From contig VBCQ01000193.1 of assembly GCA_005882155.1 (NCBI GenBank), positions 1-6,712 of the forward strand: a DNA stretch of 6,712 bases. The letters run 5' to 3'. Shown piece by piece: positions 1 through 6,712 of the stretch. Every line of letters starts with the position of its first letter. Position 1 is the stretch's first letter. Source of the stretch: Betaproteobacteria bacterium (GTDB lineage: Bacteria; Pseudomonadota; Gammaproteobacteria; Burkholderiales; Burkholderiaceae_C). The notes below the pieces were generated by a model. The model searched no databases and had not been told where the DNA came from. It was given only the letters and a program-made list of their open reading frames with translations. The position numbers and the translations under genes were made by a program.

Positions 1-1
1 C

Positions 2-1060
2 TACGGCTTCGAGCTGGTCATGCCGCCGCTGCTCGAGCACCTCGAGTCGCTGCTGTCGGGAACCGGGCAGGAGCTCAATCTCAAGACCTTCAAGCTCGTC
101 GATCAGCTCAGCGGCCGAACGCTGGGTGTGCGCGCCGACACGACGCCGCAGGTCGCGCGCATCGATGCGCACCTGCTCAACCGCACCGGCCTGACGCGCC
201 TGTGCTACTGCGGGCCGGTGCTGCACACCCGTCCGCAAGGCCTGCATGCGACGCGCGAGCCGCTGCAGTTTGGCGCCGAAACTTATGGCCACGCGGGCCT
301 CGAAGCCGACCTCGAGATTCAGGACCTCGCGCTCGACTGCCTGCGCGGTGCCGGCATCTCGAAAGTCACGCTCGACCTCGGCGATGCGCGCATCGTTCGC
401 GGGTTGCTCTGCGATGTGCCGATCGAATCTTCGCGGGTTGCCGAGCTGGTCGCGGCGCTCGCCGCGAAGGACGCCGCGGCACTGGCCGACTTGTCACGCG
501 ATTTGACCGGCACCGCGCGCGATGGCGTTCGCAGCCTGCTGCGCCTGTACGGCGGCCCCGAAGTGCTTGCCATCGCTGAGCGCGAATTACCGGATCAACC
601 CTTGATCCGCGCGGCACTGGCTGACCTGCAGTGGCTCGCAAGTCACATCCAGCACGCCCATCCCGAAGTGCAGGTGGGATTTGATCTCGCCGACATCGGC
701 GGCTACGCCTATTACAGCGGTGCGCGCTTCGCGGTCTACACCGACGGGTCCAGCGATGCGATTGCGCGTGGCGGCCGCTACGACGAAGTCGGTGCCGTGT
801 TCGGCCGCAAGCGTCCGGCAGTCGGCTTCAGTCTCGACCTGAAGGAGCTCGCTGAGTTGCTGGCGCCGCGCCGGCTTGCGGCAGCGATCCGCGCGCCGTG
901 GAGCGAGGACGCGGCGCTGCGAGCGGCGGTGCGCCGCCTGCGCGAACAAGGCGAGACGGTGGTCTGCATCCTGCCGGGCCATGAGCATGAGGGCGAGGAA
1001 TTCGACTGCGACCGCGAGCTCGTCGCCGTCAACGATCAATGGACCGTGCGCGCGCTCTGA
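2..1060 (+). CDS. hisZ: ATP phosphoribosyltransferase regulatory subunit HisZ (5' partial)
   Basis: HisZ is a catalytically inactive paralogue of class II histidyl-tRNA synthetase. It assembles with the short form of HisG to make the active, histidine-feedback-regulated ATP phosphoribosyltransferase, the first step of histidine synthesis in the cytoplasm. The frame is open from base 2, so the true start lies upstream; 352 residues are visible and roughly 30 N-terminal residues of a typical ~380-residue HisZ are missing. Visible landmarks are VRADTTPQVARIDAHLLN near residues 43-60, the motif-2-like region LCYCGPVLHTRP near 67-78, FGAETYGHAGLEADLE near 90-105, and the C-terminal class II core GFDLADIGGYAYYSG followed by ARGGRYDEVGAVFGRKRPAVG. 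I call HisZ rather than HisRS because no anticodon-binding domain follows the core and the protein ends soon after it. It lies 39 bp upstream of purA on the same strand, a common betaproteobacterial order. Confidence 0.93.
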   Translation, partial: YGFELVMPPLLEHLESLLSGTGQELNLKTFKLVDQLSGRTLGVRADTTPQVARIDAHLLNRTGLTRLCYCGPVLHTRPQGLHATREPLQFGAETYGHAGLEADLEIQDLALDCLRGAGISKVTLDLGDARIVRGLLCDVPIESSRVAELVAALAAKDAAALADLSRDLTGTARDGVRSLLRLYGGPEVLAIAERELPDQPLIRAALADLQWLASHIQHAHPEVQVGFDLADIGGYAYYSGARFAVYTDGSSDAIARGGRYDEVGAVFGRKRPAVGFSLDLKELAELLAPRRLAAAIRAPWSEDAALRAAVRRLREQGETVVCILPGHEHEGEEFDCDRELVAVNDQWTVRAL

Positions 1061-1087
1061 GCGCCGTCGCCACAGAACTTCAGACTC

Positions 1088-1091
1088 GGAA
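1088..1091 (+). promoter_or_regulatory. Probable purA ribosome binding site
   Basis: GGAA lies 8 bases before the purA ATG, in the 39-bp gap after the hisZ stop. It is a short, modest Shine-Dalgarno match. The gap shows no hairpin with a T-run and no clear promoter, which fits co-transcription of purA with hisZ. Confidence 0.45.
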
Positions 1092-1099
1092 TTTCAGAC

Positions 1100-2440
1100 A
1101 TGCAAGAAGCGAAGGCGAAGAGCGCCGGCCGAAACGTGGTCGTCGTCGGTACCCAGTGGGGCGACGAAGGCAAGGGCAAGGTGGTGGACTGGCTGACGGA
1201 TCACGCGCAAGCAGTGGTGCGCTTCCAGGGTGGCCACAACGCGGGCCACACGCTCGTCATCAAGGGCGTGAAGACCGCTCTGCAGCTGATCCCCTCGGGC
1301 ATCATGCGCGATGGCGTGGCGTGCTACATCGGCAACGGCGTGGTGGTTGACCCGACGCACTTGCTGGCGGAGATCGAGCGCCTCGAAGCGATTGGCGTCA
1401 ACGTGCGCTCGCGTCTGTTCGTCAGCGAATCATGCCCGCTGATCCTGCCGTTCCACGTCGCGGTCGACAAGGCTCGCGAGGCGCTGCGCGAGAGCAGCGG
1501 CGCGGGCAAGATCGGCACGACCGGGAAGGGCATTGGCCCCGCTTATGAAGATAAGGTGGCGCGCCGCGCGCTGCGCGTTCAGGACCTGAAGCACCCCGAG
1601 CGCTTCGCCAACAAGCTGCGGGAGCTGCTCGAGTTGCACAACGTCGCACTCGCCGGCTACCTGCAATCGACGGCACTCGAATTCCAGCCGATCTTCGACC
1701 TCGCAATGAAGGTTGCCGAGGAGCTGAAGCCGATGATGGCCGACGTCGGCTACACCTTGTTCAACGCCAATCGTGCGGGGGCGAACATCCTGTTCGAAGG
1801 CGCGCAGGGAACGCTGCTCGATATCGATCATGGCACCTATCCGTACGTGACTTCGAGCAATTGCGTCGCCGGCAACGCGGCGGCCGGCGCCGGCGTCGGC
1901 CCTGATTTACTGCACTACATCCTCGGCATCACCAAGGCCTACACGACGCGGGTGGGCAGCGGCCCGTTCCCGACCGAGCTCGCGATGGACGAGCCGGGCA
2001 GCGTCGGCCATCACCTGTCCACAGTCGGCCAAGAGCGCGGCACCGTGACGGGCCGGCCGCGGCGCTGCGGCTGGCTCGATGCGGCTGCGCTCAAGCGCGC
2101 CATCATCATCAACGGCATCTCGGGCCTGTGCATCACCAAGCTCGACGTGCTCGACGGCTTGGACGACATCAAGGTCTGCGTCGGCTACGAGCTCCGCGGC
2201 CAGCGCATCGACATCCTCCCGCTCGACGCCGACGATGTCGCGGCCTGCGTGCCGATCTATGACAGCTTTGCCGGCTGGAGCGAGACGACCGCCGGCATCA
2301 CCGAGTGGGATCGGTTGCCGCTCAACGCGCGGCGCTATCTCGAGCGCGTGCAGGAGTTCATCGGCGCGCCGATCGACATGGTGTCCACCGGGCCGGATCG
2401 CGAGCACACGATCCTGCTGCGCCACCCTTATCAAGCCTGA
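1100..2440 (+). CDS. purA: Adenylosuccinate synthase PurA
   Basis: Cytoplasmic GTP-dependent ligase joining IMP and aspartate to adenylosuccinate, the first committed step from IMP to AMP. The protein is 446 residues, slightly longer than the usual ~430, mainly from about nine extra N-terminal residues. All signature elements are present in order: GTQWGDEGKGK near 17-27, with Asp22 matching the catalytic Asp13 of the E. coli enzyme; GGHNAGHT near 44-51, with His50 matching catalytic His41; TTGKGIGPAYEDK; EGAQGTLLDIDHGTYPYVTS; TRVGSGPFPTE; GTVTGRPRRCGWLDA; the guanine-recognition-type TKLDVLDGLD; and the C-terminal STGPDREHTI. The gene looks intact and functional. The ATG at 1100 is preferred because a GGAA lies 8 bases upstream and it leaves the usual short lead before the P-loop. 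Downstream, its stop codon is embedded in the Shine-Dalgarno sequence of the next gene, which indicates an operon. Confidence 0.98.
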   Translation: MQEAKAKSAGRNVVVVGTQWGDEGKGKVVDWLTDHAQAVVRFQGGHNAGHTLVIKGVKTALQLIPSGIMRDGVACYIGNGVVVDPTHLLAEIERLEAIGVNVRSRLFVSESCPLILPFHVAVDKAREALRESSGAGKIGTTGKGIGPAYEDKVARRALRVQDLKHPERFANKLRELLELHNVALAGYLQSTALEFQPIFDLAMKVAEELKPMMADVGYTLFNANRAGANILFEGAQGTLLDIDHGTYPYVTSSNCVAGNAAAGAGVGPDLLHYILGITKAYTTRVGSGPFPTELAMDEPGSVGHHLSTVGQERGTVTGRPRRCGWLDAAALKRAIIINGISGLCITKLDVLDGLDDIKVCVGYELRGQRIDILPLDADDVAACVPIYDSFAGWSETTAGITEWDRLPLNARRYLERVQEFIGAPIDMVSTGPDREHTILLRHPYQA

Positions 2441-2445
2441 GGAAG
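2439..2445 (+). promoter_or_regulatory. Ribosome binding site of the phosphoribosyltransferase gene, overlapping the purA stop
   Basis: GAGGAAG begins inside the purA TGA stop (2438-2440) and ends 2 bases before the ATG at 2448; the AGGA core is 4 bases from the ATG. It is the strongest Shine-Dalgarno match in the window. It fixes the start of the downstream reading frame and suggests translational coupling to purA. Confidence 0.7.
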
Positions 2446-2447
2446 CC

Positions 2448-2899
2448 ATGCTGACCGACGACGGCAAACATCTGTACGTCTCGTGGGACGAGTACCACAT
2501 GCTGATCGAGCGCCTCGCGCTCAAGGTCCACGCGTCGGGATGGGAGTTCGATCAGATCCTTTGCCTCGCGCGCGGCGGCATGCGCCCGGGCGACGTGCTG
2601 TCGCGGGTGTTCGATAAGCCGCTCGCGATCATGGCCACGAGCTCGTACCGTGCGGACGCGTACTCTTGGTCGACGACTTGTCGGACTCGGGCATCACGCT
2701 GCGCGCGGTCGTCGACCGCTTGCGCGGCGTGCCGTCAATCACCGAGTTGCGTTCGGCAGTGATTTGGACCAAGGGAGTATCGAGCTATACGCCTGACTAT
2801 TTTGTCGAGCTGTTGCCGACCAGCCCGTGGATTCATCAACCCTTCGAAGAGTATGACGATTTGCGGCCCGAGGGGCTGGCGAAGAAGTTTGCGATTTGA
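2448..2899 (+). pseudogene. Type I phosphoribosyltransferase, frame-disrupted by an internal deletion
   Basis: The gene after purA encodes a PRTase-fold protein of the kind often found beside purA in Burkholderiales; its substrate is not established and I do not assign one. Frame 1 starts at ATG 2448 and reads as a normal N-terminus: VSWDEYHMLIERLAL, then FDQILCLARGGMRPGDVLSR, then MATSSYRADA, to about base 2660. It then runs into unrelated residues and stops at 2762. The family resumes in another frame from about 2654: GRVLLVDDLSDSGITL, the diagnostic PRPP-binding motif with paired acidic residues, then YTPDYFVELLPTSPWIHQPFEEYDDL and a stop at 2899. In intact relatives as I recall them, about 20-25 residues containing an MTxGxL-like stretch separate SSYR from GRVLLVDD; here about three remain. 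The frame offset requires a loss of 3n+1 bases. No slippery sequence is visible at the junction. Either a true pseudogene or an assembly error; as written, no functional PRTase can be made. Confidence 0.85.
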
Positions 2900-2918
2900 C
2901 GCAACGCGCAAATAATGA

Positions 2919-2938
2919 GGGCCTGCTGCTGCAGGCCC
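2919..2938. terminator. Perfect 8-bp hairpin in the convergent intergenic region
   Basis: GGGCCTGC (2919-2926), a four-base loop TGCT, and GCAGGCCC (2931-2938) form a perfect GC-rich stem just after the phosphoribosyltransferase stop at 2899. In the plus direction it is followed by GGAAACG, not a T-run, so it is not a classic intrinsic terminator for the purA transcript. In the minus direction it is followed by TCATTATTT, weakly U-rich. It could act as a 3'-end stabilising hairpin or a backup terminator for either strand. Confidence 0.5.
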
Positions 2939-2945
2939 GGAAACG

Positions 2946-2976
2946 AAAAAGGCCCGCACGAACCGCGCAGGCCTTT
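2946..2976 (-). terminator. Rho-independent terminator of tRNA-Leu
   Basis: Read on the minus strand, AAAGGCC (2976-2970) pairs with GGCCTTT (2954-2948), with further G-C pairs inside after one mismatch. The stem runs into TTTTT, followed after CG by another TTT at 2943-2941. The hairpin begins 8 bases past the CCA end of the tRNA, a typical spacing. On the plus strand the same stem ends in only CCTTT, so it could be weakly bidirectional and also stop the incoming purA transcript. Confidence 0.75.
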
Positions 2977-2984
2977 CAATGTCT

Positions 2985-3069
<85 letters not shown>

Positions 3070-3086
3070 ATTTCAGGAAGTCTTGG

Positions 3087-3092
3087 ACTATA
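3087..3092 (-). promoter_or_regulatory. Candidate -10 box of the tRNA-Leu promoter
   Basis: On the minus strand TATAGT matches the sigma-70 -10 consensus in five of six bases and ends 17 bases before the tRNA 5' end, which would leave a short leader removed by RNase P. It sits in an AT-rich pocket unusual for this window. No good TTGACA-like -35 hexamer is seen at 16-18 bp spacing, so the call rests on position and the -10 alone. Confidence 0.4.
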
Positions 3093-3096
3093 TCAT
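3091..3096 (+). promoter_or_regulatory. Candidate -10 box of an rnr promoter
   Basis: TATCAT matches TATAAT in five of six bases and would start transcription about 20 bases before the ATG at 3122. It overlaps the candidate -10 of the divergent tRNA promoter by two bases. No convincing -35 is seen. Some rnr promoter must lie near here, because the tRNA gene and its terminator occupy the upstream DNA on the other strand, unless rnr is read through from the purA operon. Confidence 0.28.
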
Positions 3097-3121
3097 CAAA
3101 AAAACAACCTTCTCTAATTCA

Positions 3122-5356
3122 ATGGCCGTCGGCGCAGAGCTGATGAGCGAGGTCGTCGGCACGGTGCAGGGTCATCGCGATGGCCACGGATTTCTCGTGC
3201 GCGACGACCGGCAACCCGACCTGTATTTGTCGCCGCAAGAAATGCGCGCGGTGCTACATCGCGATCGCGTCAAGGCGCGAATCATTCGCTACGACCGCAA
3301 AGGGCGCCCCGAAGGACGCATCCTCGAGATCCTCGAGCGCAAGAAGGCGCCGATCATCGGCCGCTTGCTGCACGAGAGCGGCATCTGGCTGGTCGCGCCC
3401 GAGGACAAGCGCTACGGCCAGGACATCATGGTGCCGAAGAACGCGATCGCCAATGCGACCGCGGGGCAGGTCGTGGCGATCGAGCTCACCGAGCCTCCGT
3501 CGCTGTACTCGCAGCCGATGGGCCGCGTGACCGAGGTACTCGGCGAGATCGATGACCCAGGGATGGAGATCGAGATTGCGGTGCGCAAGTACGAAGTGCC
3601 GCACCGCTTCTCGCCCGAGACGCTCGCGCAGGCCGCGGCGCTGCCCGACAAGATCCGCCCGATCGATCGCAAGCACCGCATCGACCTGACCGACGTGCCG
3701 CTGGTCACCATCGATGGCGAGGACGCACGCGACTTCGATGACGCGGTGTACTGCGAGCCGGCGACGATCGGCCGCGGTAAATCGCCGAACGCCTGGCGTC
3801 TCGTCGTGGCGATTGCCGACGTGAGCCACTACGTGAAGCCCGGCGAGCCGATCGACGAAGACGCCTACGAGCGTGCCACGTCGGTGTACTTTCCGCGCCG
3901 CGTGATTCCGATGCTGCCGGAGAAATTGTCGAACGGCCTGTGCTCGCTGAACCCGAACGAAGACCGCTTGGCGATGGTGTGCGACATGCTGGTCGGCACC
4001 GCCGGCGAGATCCACGCCTATCAGTTCTTTCCGGCCGTGATGTGCTCGCATGCGCGCTTCACCTACACCGAAGTCGCGGCGATTCTCGCCAACACGCGCG
4101 GACCCGAAGCGGCGCGCCGCAGCGAGCTCGTGCCGCACCTGCTGAACCTCAACGAGGTCTACCGCGCGCTGCTGAAAGCGCGCGGCAAGCGTGGCGCCGT
4201 CGACTTCGAGACGACCGAGACGCAGATCGTCTGCGACGAGAACGGCCGCATCGAGAAGATCGTGCCGCGAACGCGAACCGAAGCCCACAAGCTGATCGAA
4301 GAAGCGATGCTGGCGGCCAACGTCTGCTCGGCCGACTTCATCGCGCTTGCCAAGCACCCGGCGCTGTATCGCGTACACGAAGGCCCGACGCCGGAGAAGA
4401 AGACGCTGCTGCAGAACTATCTGAAGGCGCTCGGCCTGGGCCTCAGCATCAGCGACGACCCGACGCCCGGCGAATACCAGGCCATTGCCGACGCGACCAA
4501 GGATCGGCCCGACGCGATGCAGATCCACACGATGCTGCTTCGCTCGATGCAGCAGGCGATCTACACCGGCACCAACGCCGGACACTTCGGCCTCGCCTAC
4601 GAGGCCTACACGCACTTCACGAGCCCGATCCGCCGTTACCCGGACCTGCTCGTGCACCGGGTGATCAAGGCACTGCTGCACGGCAAGCGCTATCACTTGA
4701 GTACCGGTGCGACCGAAGAGGCGCCCAAGCGTCGCAACGGCGCCAAGCAAACCACGACCGGCAGCGAAGGCGAGATGTGGGAAGCCGCCGGTGCGCATTG
4801 CAGCGCCAACGAGCGGCGCGCCGACGAGGCCTCGCGCGATGTCGAAGCGTGGCTCAAGTGCCGCTACATGCGCGAGCATCTCGGCGAAGAGTTCGGCGGC
4901 ACGGTGACCGCAGTCACGAGCTTCGGCCTGTTCGTGACGCTCGACGGGCTGTATGTCGACGGCCTCGTGCACATCACCGAACTGGGCGGCGAGTACTACC
5001 GGTTCGACGAGGTGAAGCAGGAGCTGCGCGGCGAGCGAACGGGGGTGCGATACGCCGTCGGCGCGCGCGTGCGGGTGCAGGTCAGCCGCGTCGACCTGGA
5101 CGGCCGCAAGATCGACTTCCGCATGGTGCACGACAGTGACGAAGACGCTGCGTTGATCCGCGCCCGGCGTGATCGCCTGGTCGGCAAGGCAAGCAGCGCG
5201 GTGGCCGAATTGGCCGCGGTGAAGGACGCGGACCGCGTGATCAAGGCCGCTGCGAAAGCCAAATCCGGCAACGGCTCAGGCAAGGCGGCGCACCCGGTGC
5301 GCGCGGTCAAGGCCGTGGCGCGAAAAGCGTCGGCGAAAGCGGTTCGGCGACGCTGA
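3122..5356 (+). CDS. rnr: Ribonuclease R, form without N-terminal HTH domain
   Basis: RNase R is a processive 3'-5' exoribonuclease of the RNB family that degrades structured RNA, including rRNA, mRNA and tRNA fragments, in the cytoplasm. From ATG 3122 it has 744 residues. A cold-shock-type OB domain opens almost at once: GTVQGHRDGHGFLVRDD, then DLYLSPQEMRAVLHRDRV. The RNB catalytic core follows; DGEDARDFDDAVY carries the four metal-binding aspartates (198, 204, 206, 207). Later landmarks are RRVIPMLPEKLSNGLCSLNP, AHKLIEEAMLAANV, RVHEGPTPEKK and HFTSPIRRYPDLLVHR. An S1 domain starts near 590 (GGTVTAVTSFGLFVTLDGLY). The last ~50 residues are a Lys/Ala/Arg-rich basic tail. The usual ~70-residue helix-turn-helix region before the cold-shock domain is absent. 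ATG 3122 or ATG 3143 could be the start; neither has a strong Shine-Dalgarno. The frame stays open back to 2915, but that stretch is antisense to the tRNA and its terminator and is not counted as coding. Confidence 0.95.
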   Translation: MAVGAELMSEVVGTVQGHRDGHGFLVRDDRQPDLYLSPQEMRAVLHRDRVKARIIRYDRKGRPEGRILEILERKKAPIIGRLLHESGIWLVAPEDKRYGQDIMVPKNAIANATAGQVVAIELTEPPSLYSQPMGRVTEVLGEIDDPGMEIEIAVRKYEVPHRFSPETLAQAAALPDKIRPIDRKHRIDLTDVPLVTIDGEDARDFDDAVYCEPATIGRGKSPNAWRLVVAIADVSHYVKPGEPIDEDAYERATSVYFPRRVIPMLPEKLSNGLCSLNPNEDRLAMVCDMLVGTAGEIHAYQFFPAVMCSHARFTYTEVAAILANTRGPEAARRSELVPHLLNLNEVYRALLKARGKRGAVDFETTETQIVCDENGRIEKIVPRTRTEAHKLIEEAMLAANVCSADFIALAKHPALYRVHEGPTPEKKTLLQNYLKALGLGLSISDDPTPGEYQAIADATKDRPDAMQIHTMLLRSMQQAIYTGTNAGHFGLAYEAYTHFTSPIRRYPDLLVHRVIKALLHGKRYHLSTGATEEAPKRRNGAKQTTTGSEGEMWEAAGAHCSANERRADEASRDVEAWLKCRYMREHLGEEFGGTVTAVTSFGLFVTLDGLYVDGLVHITELGGEYYRFDEVKQELRGERTGVRYAVGARVRVQVSRVDLDGRKIDFRMVHDSDEDAALIRARRDRLVGKASSAVAELAAVKDADRVIKAAAKAKSGNGSGKAAHPVRAVKAVARKASAKAVRRR

Positions 5357-5377
5357 GCTTGCGTGCCGCTGCGCCGT

Positions 5378-6712
5378 TCAATGACCGGCATGCAAGCGCT
5401 CGATGAGATCGTCGGCGCGAATGACTTGCGTGCTCGCGTCGTCGGCCACGGCGCCGTGAGCGTACGCGGCGGCGCAAGCGGCGTTCATCGCGTCGCGAAA
5501 CGCGTTGTCCGATTGCGCGCGCTGCGCCCACCGGCCCCCGAGCCAGCCAGCGAGCACGTCGCCGGTGCCGGCGCTCGCAAGGGCCGCGTTGCCGGTCGAA
5601 TTGATACGTGGCACACCGCCCGGCTCGGCGATCACCGACCCCGAGCCTTTGAGCAGCACGACGCAGGCGAAGCGGTCGGCCAGGCGCCGAGCCGCGTCGA
5701 TGCGGTCGCCCTGCAACTGCACCACGTCGCAACCGAGCAGGCGTGCGGCTTCCAGCGGATGCGGTGTCAACACGGTCGCGCGTTGGCGAGCATGGCGTGA
5801 CTGCAGCAAGCGCTGCAGCGCGCTGTCTTGCGCGATGAGGTTCAACGCGTCGGCGTCGAGCACGAGTCGGCCGACGGTGCTGAGCAAGCGAGCCAGCGGC
5901 TCGTGCACGGCAATGCCGCCGCCGCAGCCGCACACTACCGTCGCTTTGACGAGCATGCTTTCGCTGCCGCGCCACCAGCCGTCGCGAAACATCAACTCGG
6001 GGCGCAGCGGGTCGTGCGACAGCGAGCCGCCGTCGAGCAGACTCACATAGACGCGCCCCGCGCCCGCGGCATGCGCTGCGCGCGCGGCCAGCAGCGCGGC
6101 GCCGGTCATGCCCGGCGCCCCGCCGACGATCGCGACGTCGCCGAAGCTGCCTTTGTGCTGCGCATGCCGCCGCGGCGGCAGCGTCGCACTGTCGCTGCCG
6201 ACGAGCCACGCATCAGGCTCAGCACGGCTGCTGTCGACGCCGAGATCATCGAACCACACGACCCCCGCATGGTCGCGCCCCGATGCTGTGAACAGACCCG
6301 GCTTCAGCGTCAACAACGCCGCGGTGTGCCGAGCGCGGACGCAGGCGTCACCCAGCGCTTGGCCCGTGCTGCTGTGCAGGCCCGACGGAACGTCGACCGC
6401 GAGGACCGAGCAGCGCAAGCGGTTCAGCTCCGCGACGCGCACTGCGAGTGCATCGCTCGGCGCGCGATCGGCGCCGACGCCGAGCAGTGCGTCGATCGCG
6501 ATGTCGTTCTGCCCTAGCGCCGGCGCTGGATCGAGGCCGATATGCACGCCAGCCGCTTGGGCGCGCGCGAGTGCATCGCGTGCATCGTCGGGCAAACGGC
6601 TTGCATCGGCTTGCAGCGTGACCTGCACGTGCTTGCCGGCCGCGCGCAAATGCATCGCCGCATCGAGCCCATCGCCGCCGTTGTTGCCCGGTCCCGCGGC
6701 AACCCAGATGCA
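5378..6712 (-). CDS. nnr: Bifunctional NAD(P)H-hydrate epimerase / ADP-dependent NAD(P)H-hydrate dehydratase (5' partial)
   Basis: Metabolite-repair enzyme: the N-terminal YjeF_N domain epimerises R- and S-NAD(P)HX, and the C-terminal ribokinase-like domain dehydrates S-NAD(P)HX back to NAD(P)H. The frame is open to the right edge, giving 444 visible residues; about 50-60 N-terminal residues of a ~500-residue protein lie outside. The visible part begins at the substrate-binding loop GPGNNGGDG (NNGGDG at 6685-6668). DALLGVGADRAP, VDVPSGLHSSTG and LTLKPGLFTASG follow in the epimerase half. The dehydratase half shows HKGSFGDVAIVGGAPGMTG, LDADALN, LTPHPLEAARLLG, LLKGSGSVI, and STGNAALASAGTGDVLAG with the catalytic GTGD at 5569-5558. 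All key motifs are intact in both halves. The stop is 21 bp from the rnr stop in a tail-to-tail arrangement; no intrinsic terminator is visible between them. Confidence 0.96.
   Translation of the reverse strand, partial: CIWVAAGPGNNGGDGLDAAMHLRAAGKHVQVTLQADASRLPDDARDALARAQAAGVHIGLDPAPALGQNDIAIDALLGVGADRAPSDALAVRVAELNRLRCSVLAVDVPSGLHSSTGQALGDACVRARHTAALLTLKPGLFTASGRDHAGVVWFDDLGVDSSRAEPDAWLVGSDSATLPPRRHAQHKGSFGDVAIVGGAPGMTGAALLAARAAHAAGAGRVYVSLLDGGSLSHDPLRPELMFRDGWWRGSESMLVKATVVCGCGGGIAVHEPLARLLSTVGRLVLDADALNLIAQDSALQRLLQSRHARQRATVLTPHPLEAARLLGCDVVQLQGDRIDAARRLADRFACVVLLKGSGSVIAEPGGVPRINSTGNAALASAGTGDVLAGWLGGRWAQRAQSDNAFRDAMNAACAAAYAHGAVADDASTQVIRADDLIERLHAGH

Noticed and set aside
2079..2447. 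Upstream extension of the phosphoribosyltransferase frame into purA
   Set aside because: This part is a Ser/Arg-rich out-of-frame reading of purA. The ATG at 2448, with a strong Shine-Dalgarno at 2439-2445 and an immediate family-like N-terminus, is the real start.
2640..2680. Programmed ribosomal frameshift joining the two PRTase halves
   Set aside because: No slippery heptamer or downstream structure was recognised, and a frameshift alone would not restore the roughly 20 missing residues between the halves.
3254..5131. Long minus-strand open frame of 625 codons opposite rnr
   Set aside because: It is a shadow frame produced by high GC and codon bias of rnr. It is rich in Arg/His/Val, has no recognisable domain, and the plus strand holds all conserved RNase R motifs.
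3940..5139. Second plus-strand frame of 399 codons inside rnr
   Set aside because: Arg/Ala/Pro-rich out-of-frame translation with no domain. RNase R motifs continue uninterrupted in the main frame.
5307..6209. Minus-strand 300-codon frame overlapping nnr
   Set aside because: Low-complexity Arg/Ala translation in an alternative frame of nnr, with no recognisable motif.

Overview
The window is a GC-rich chromosomal segment from a betaproteobacterium, most likely a Burkholderiales member. This rests on the gene order hisZ-purA-phosphoribosyltransferase, on the style of the RNase R, HisZ and PurA proteins, and on the sequence of the tRNA-Leu(CAG). The placement is by recognition only; no search was run. 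The content is housekeeping. I see no mobile element, CRISPR array, prophage or defence module, and no gene-free stretch longer than about 300 bases.

Left part (1-2899, plus strand): the 3' end of hisZ (histidine biosynthesis regulatory subunit; its start lies before the window), then purA (adenylosuccinate synthase), then a small type I phosphoribosyltransferase gene whose Shine-Dalgarno sequence overlaps the purA stop. The three are close-packed and probably co-transcribed. They share a PRPP/purine nucleotide theme: HisZ controls the ATP- and PRPP-consuming first step of histidine synthesis, PurA commits IMP to AMP, and the third protein carries a PRPP-binding motif. The third gene is broken: the N-terminal and C-terminal parts of the protein lie in different frames, and the segment that should join them is missing.

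Middle (2900-3121): a compact non-coding region with two GC-rich hairpins, a minus-strand tRNA-Leu(CAG) with encoded CCA, and a 52-bp AT-rich divergent spacer that must hold the tRNA promoter and probably the rnr promoter. The hairpin next to the tRNA 3' end has a U-rich tail in the minus direction and looks like the tRNA terminator.

Right part (3122-6712): rnr (RNase R, plus strand), apparently without the N-terminal helix-turn-helix domain found in many RNase R proteins. Converging on it, with only 21 bp between stop codons, is nnr (bifunctional NAD(P)HX epimerase/dehydratase, minus strand), whose 5' end runs off the right edge.

I found no convincing undescribed system. The observations most worth checking are the frame-disrupting deletion in the phosphoribosyltransferase gene and the short N-terminus of RNase R pressed against a divergent tRNA gene.
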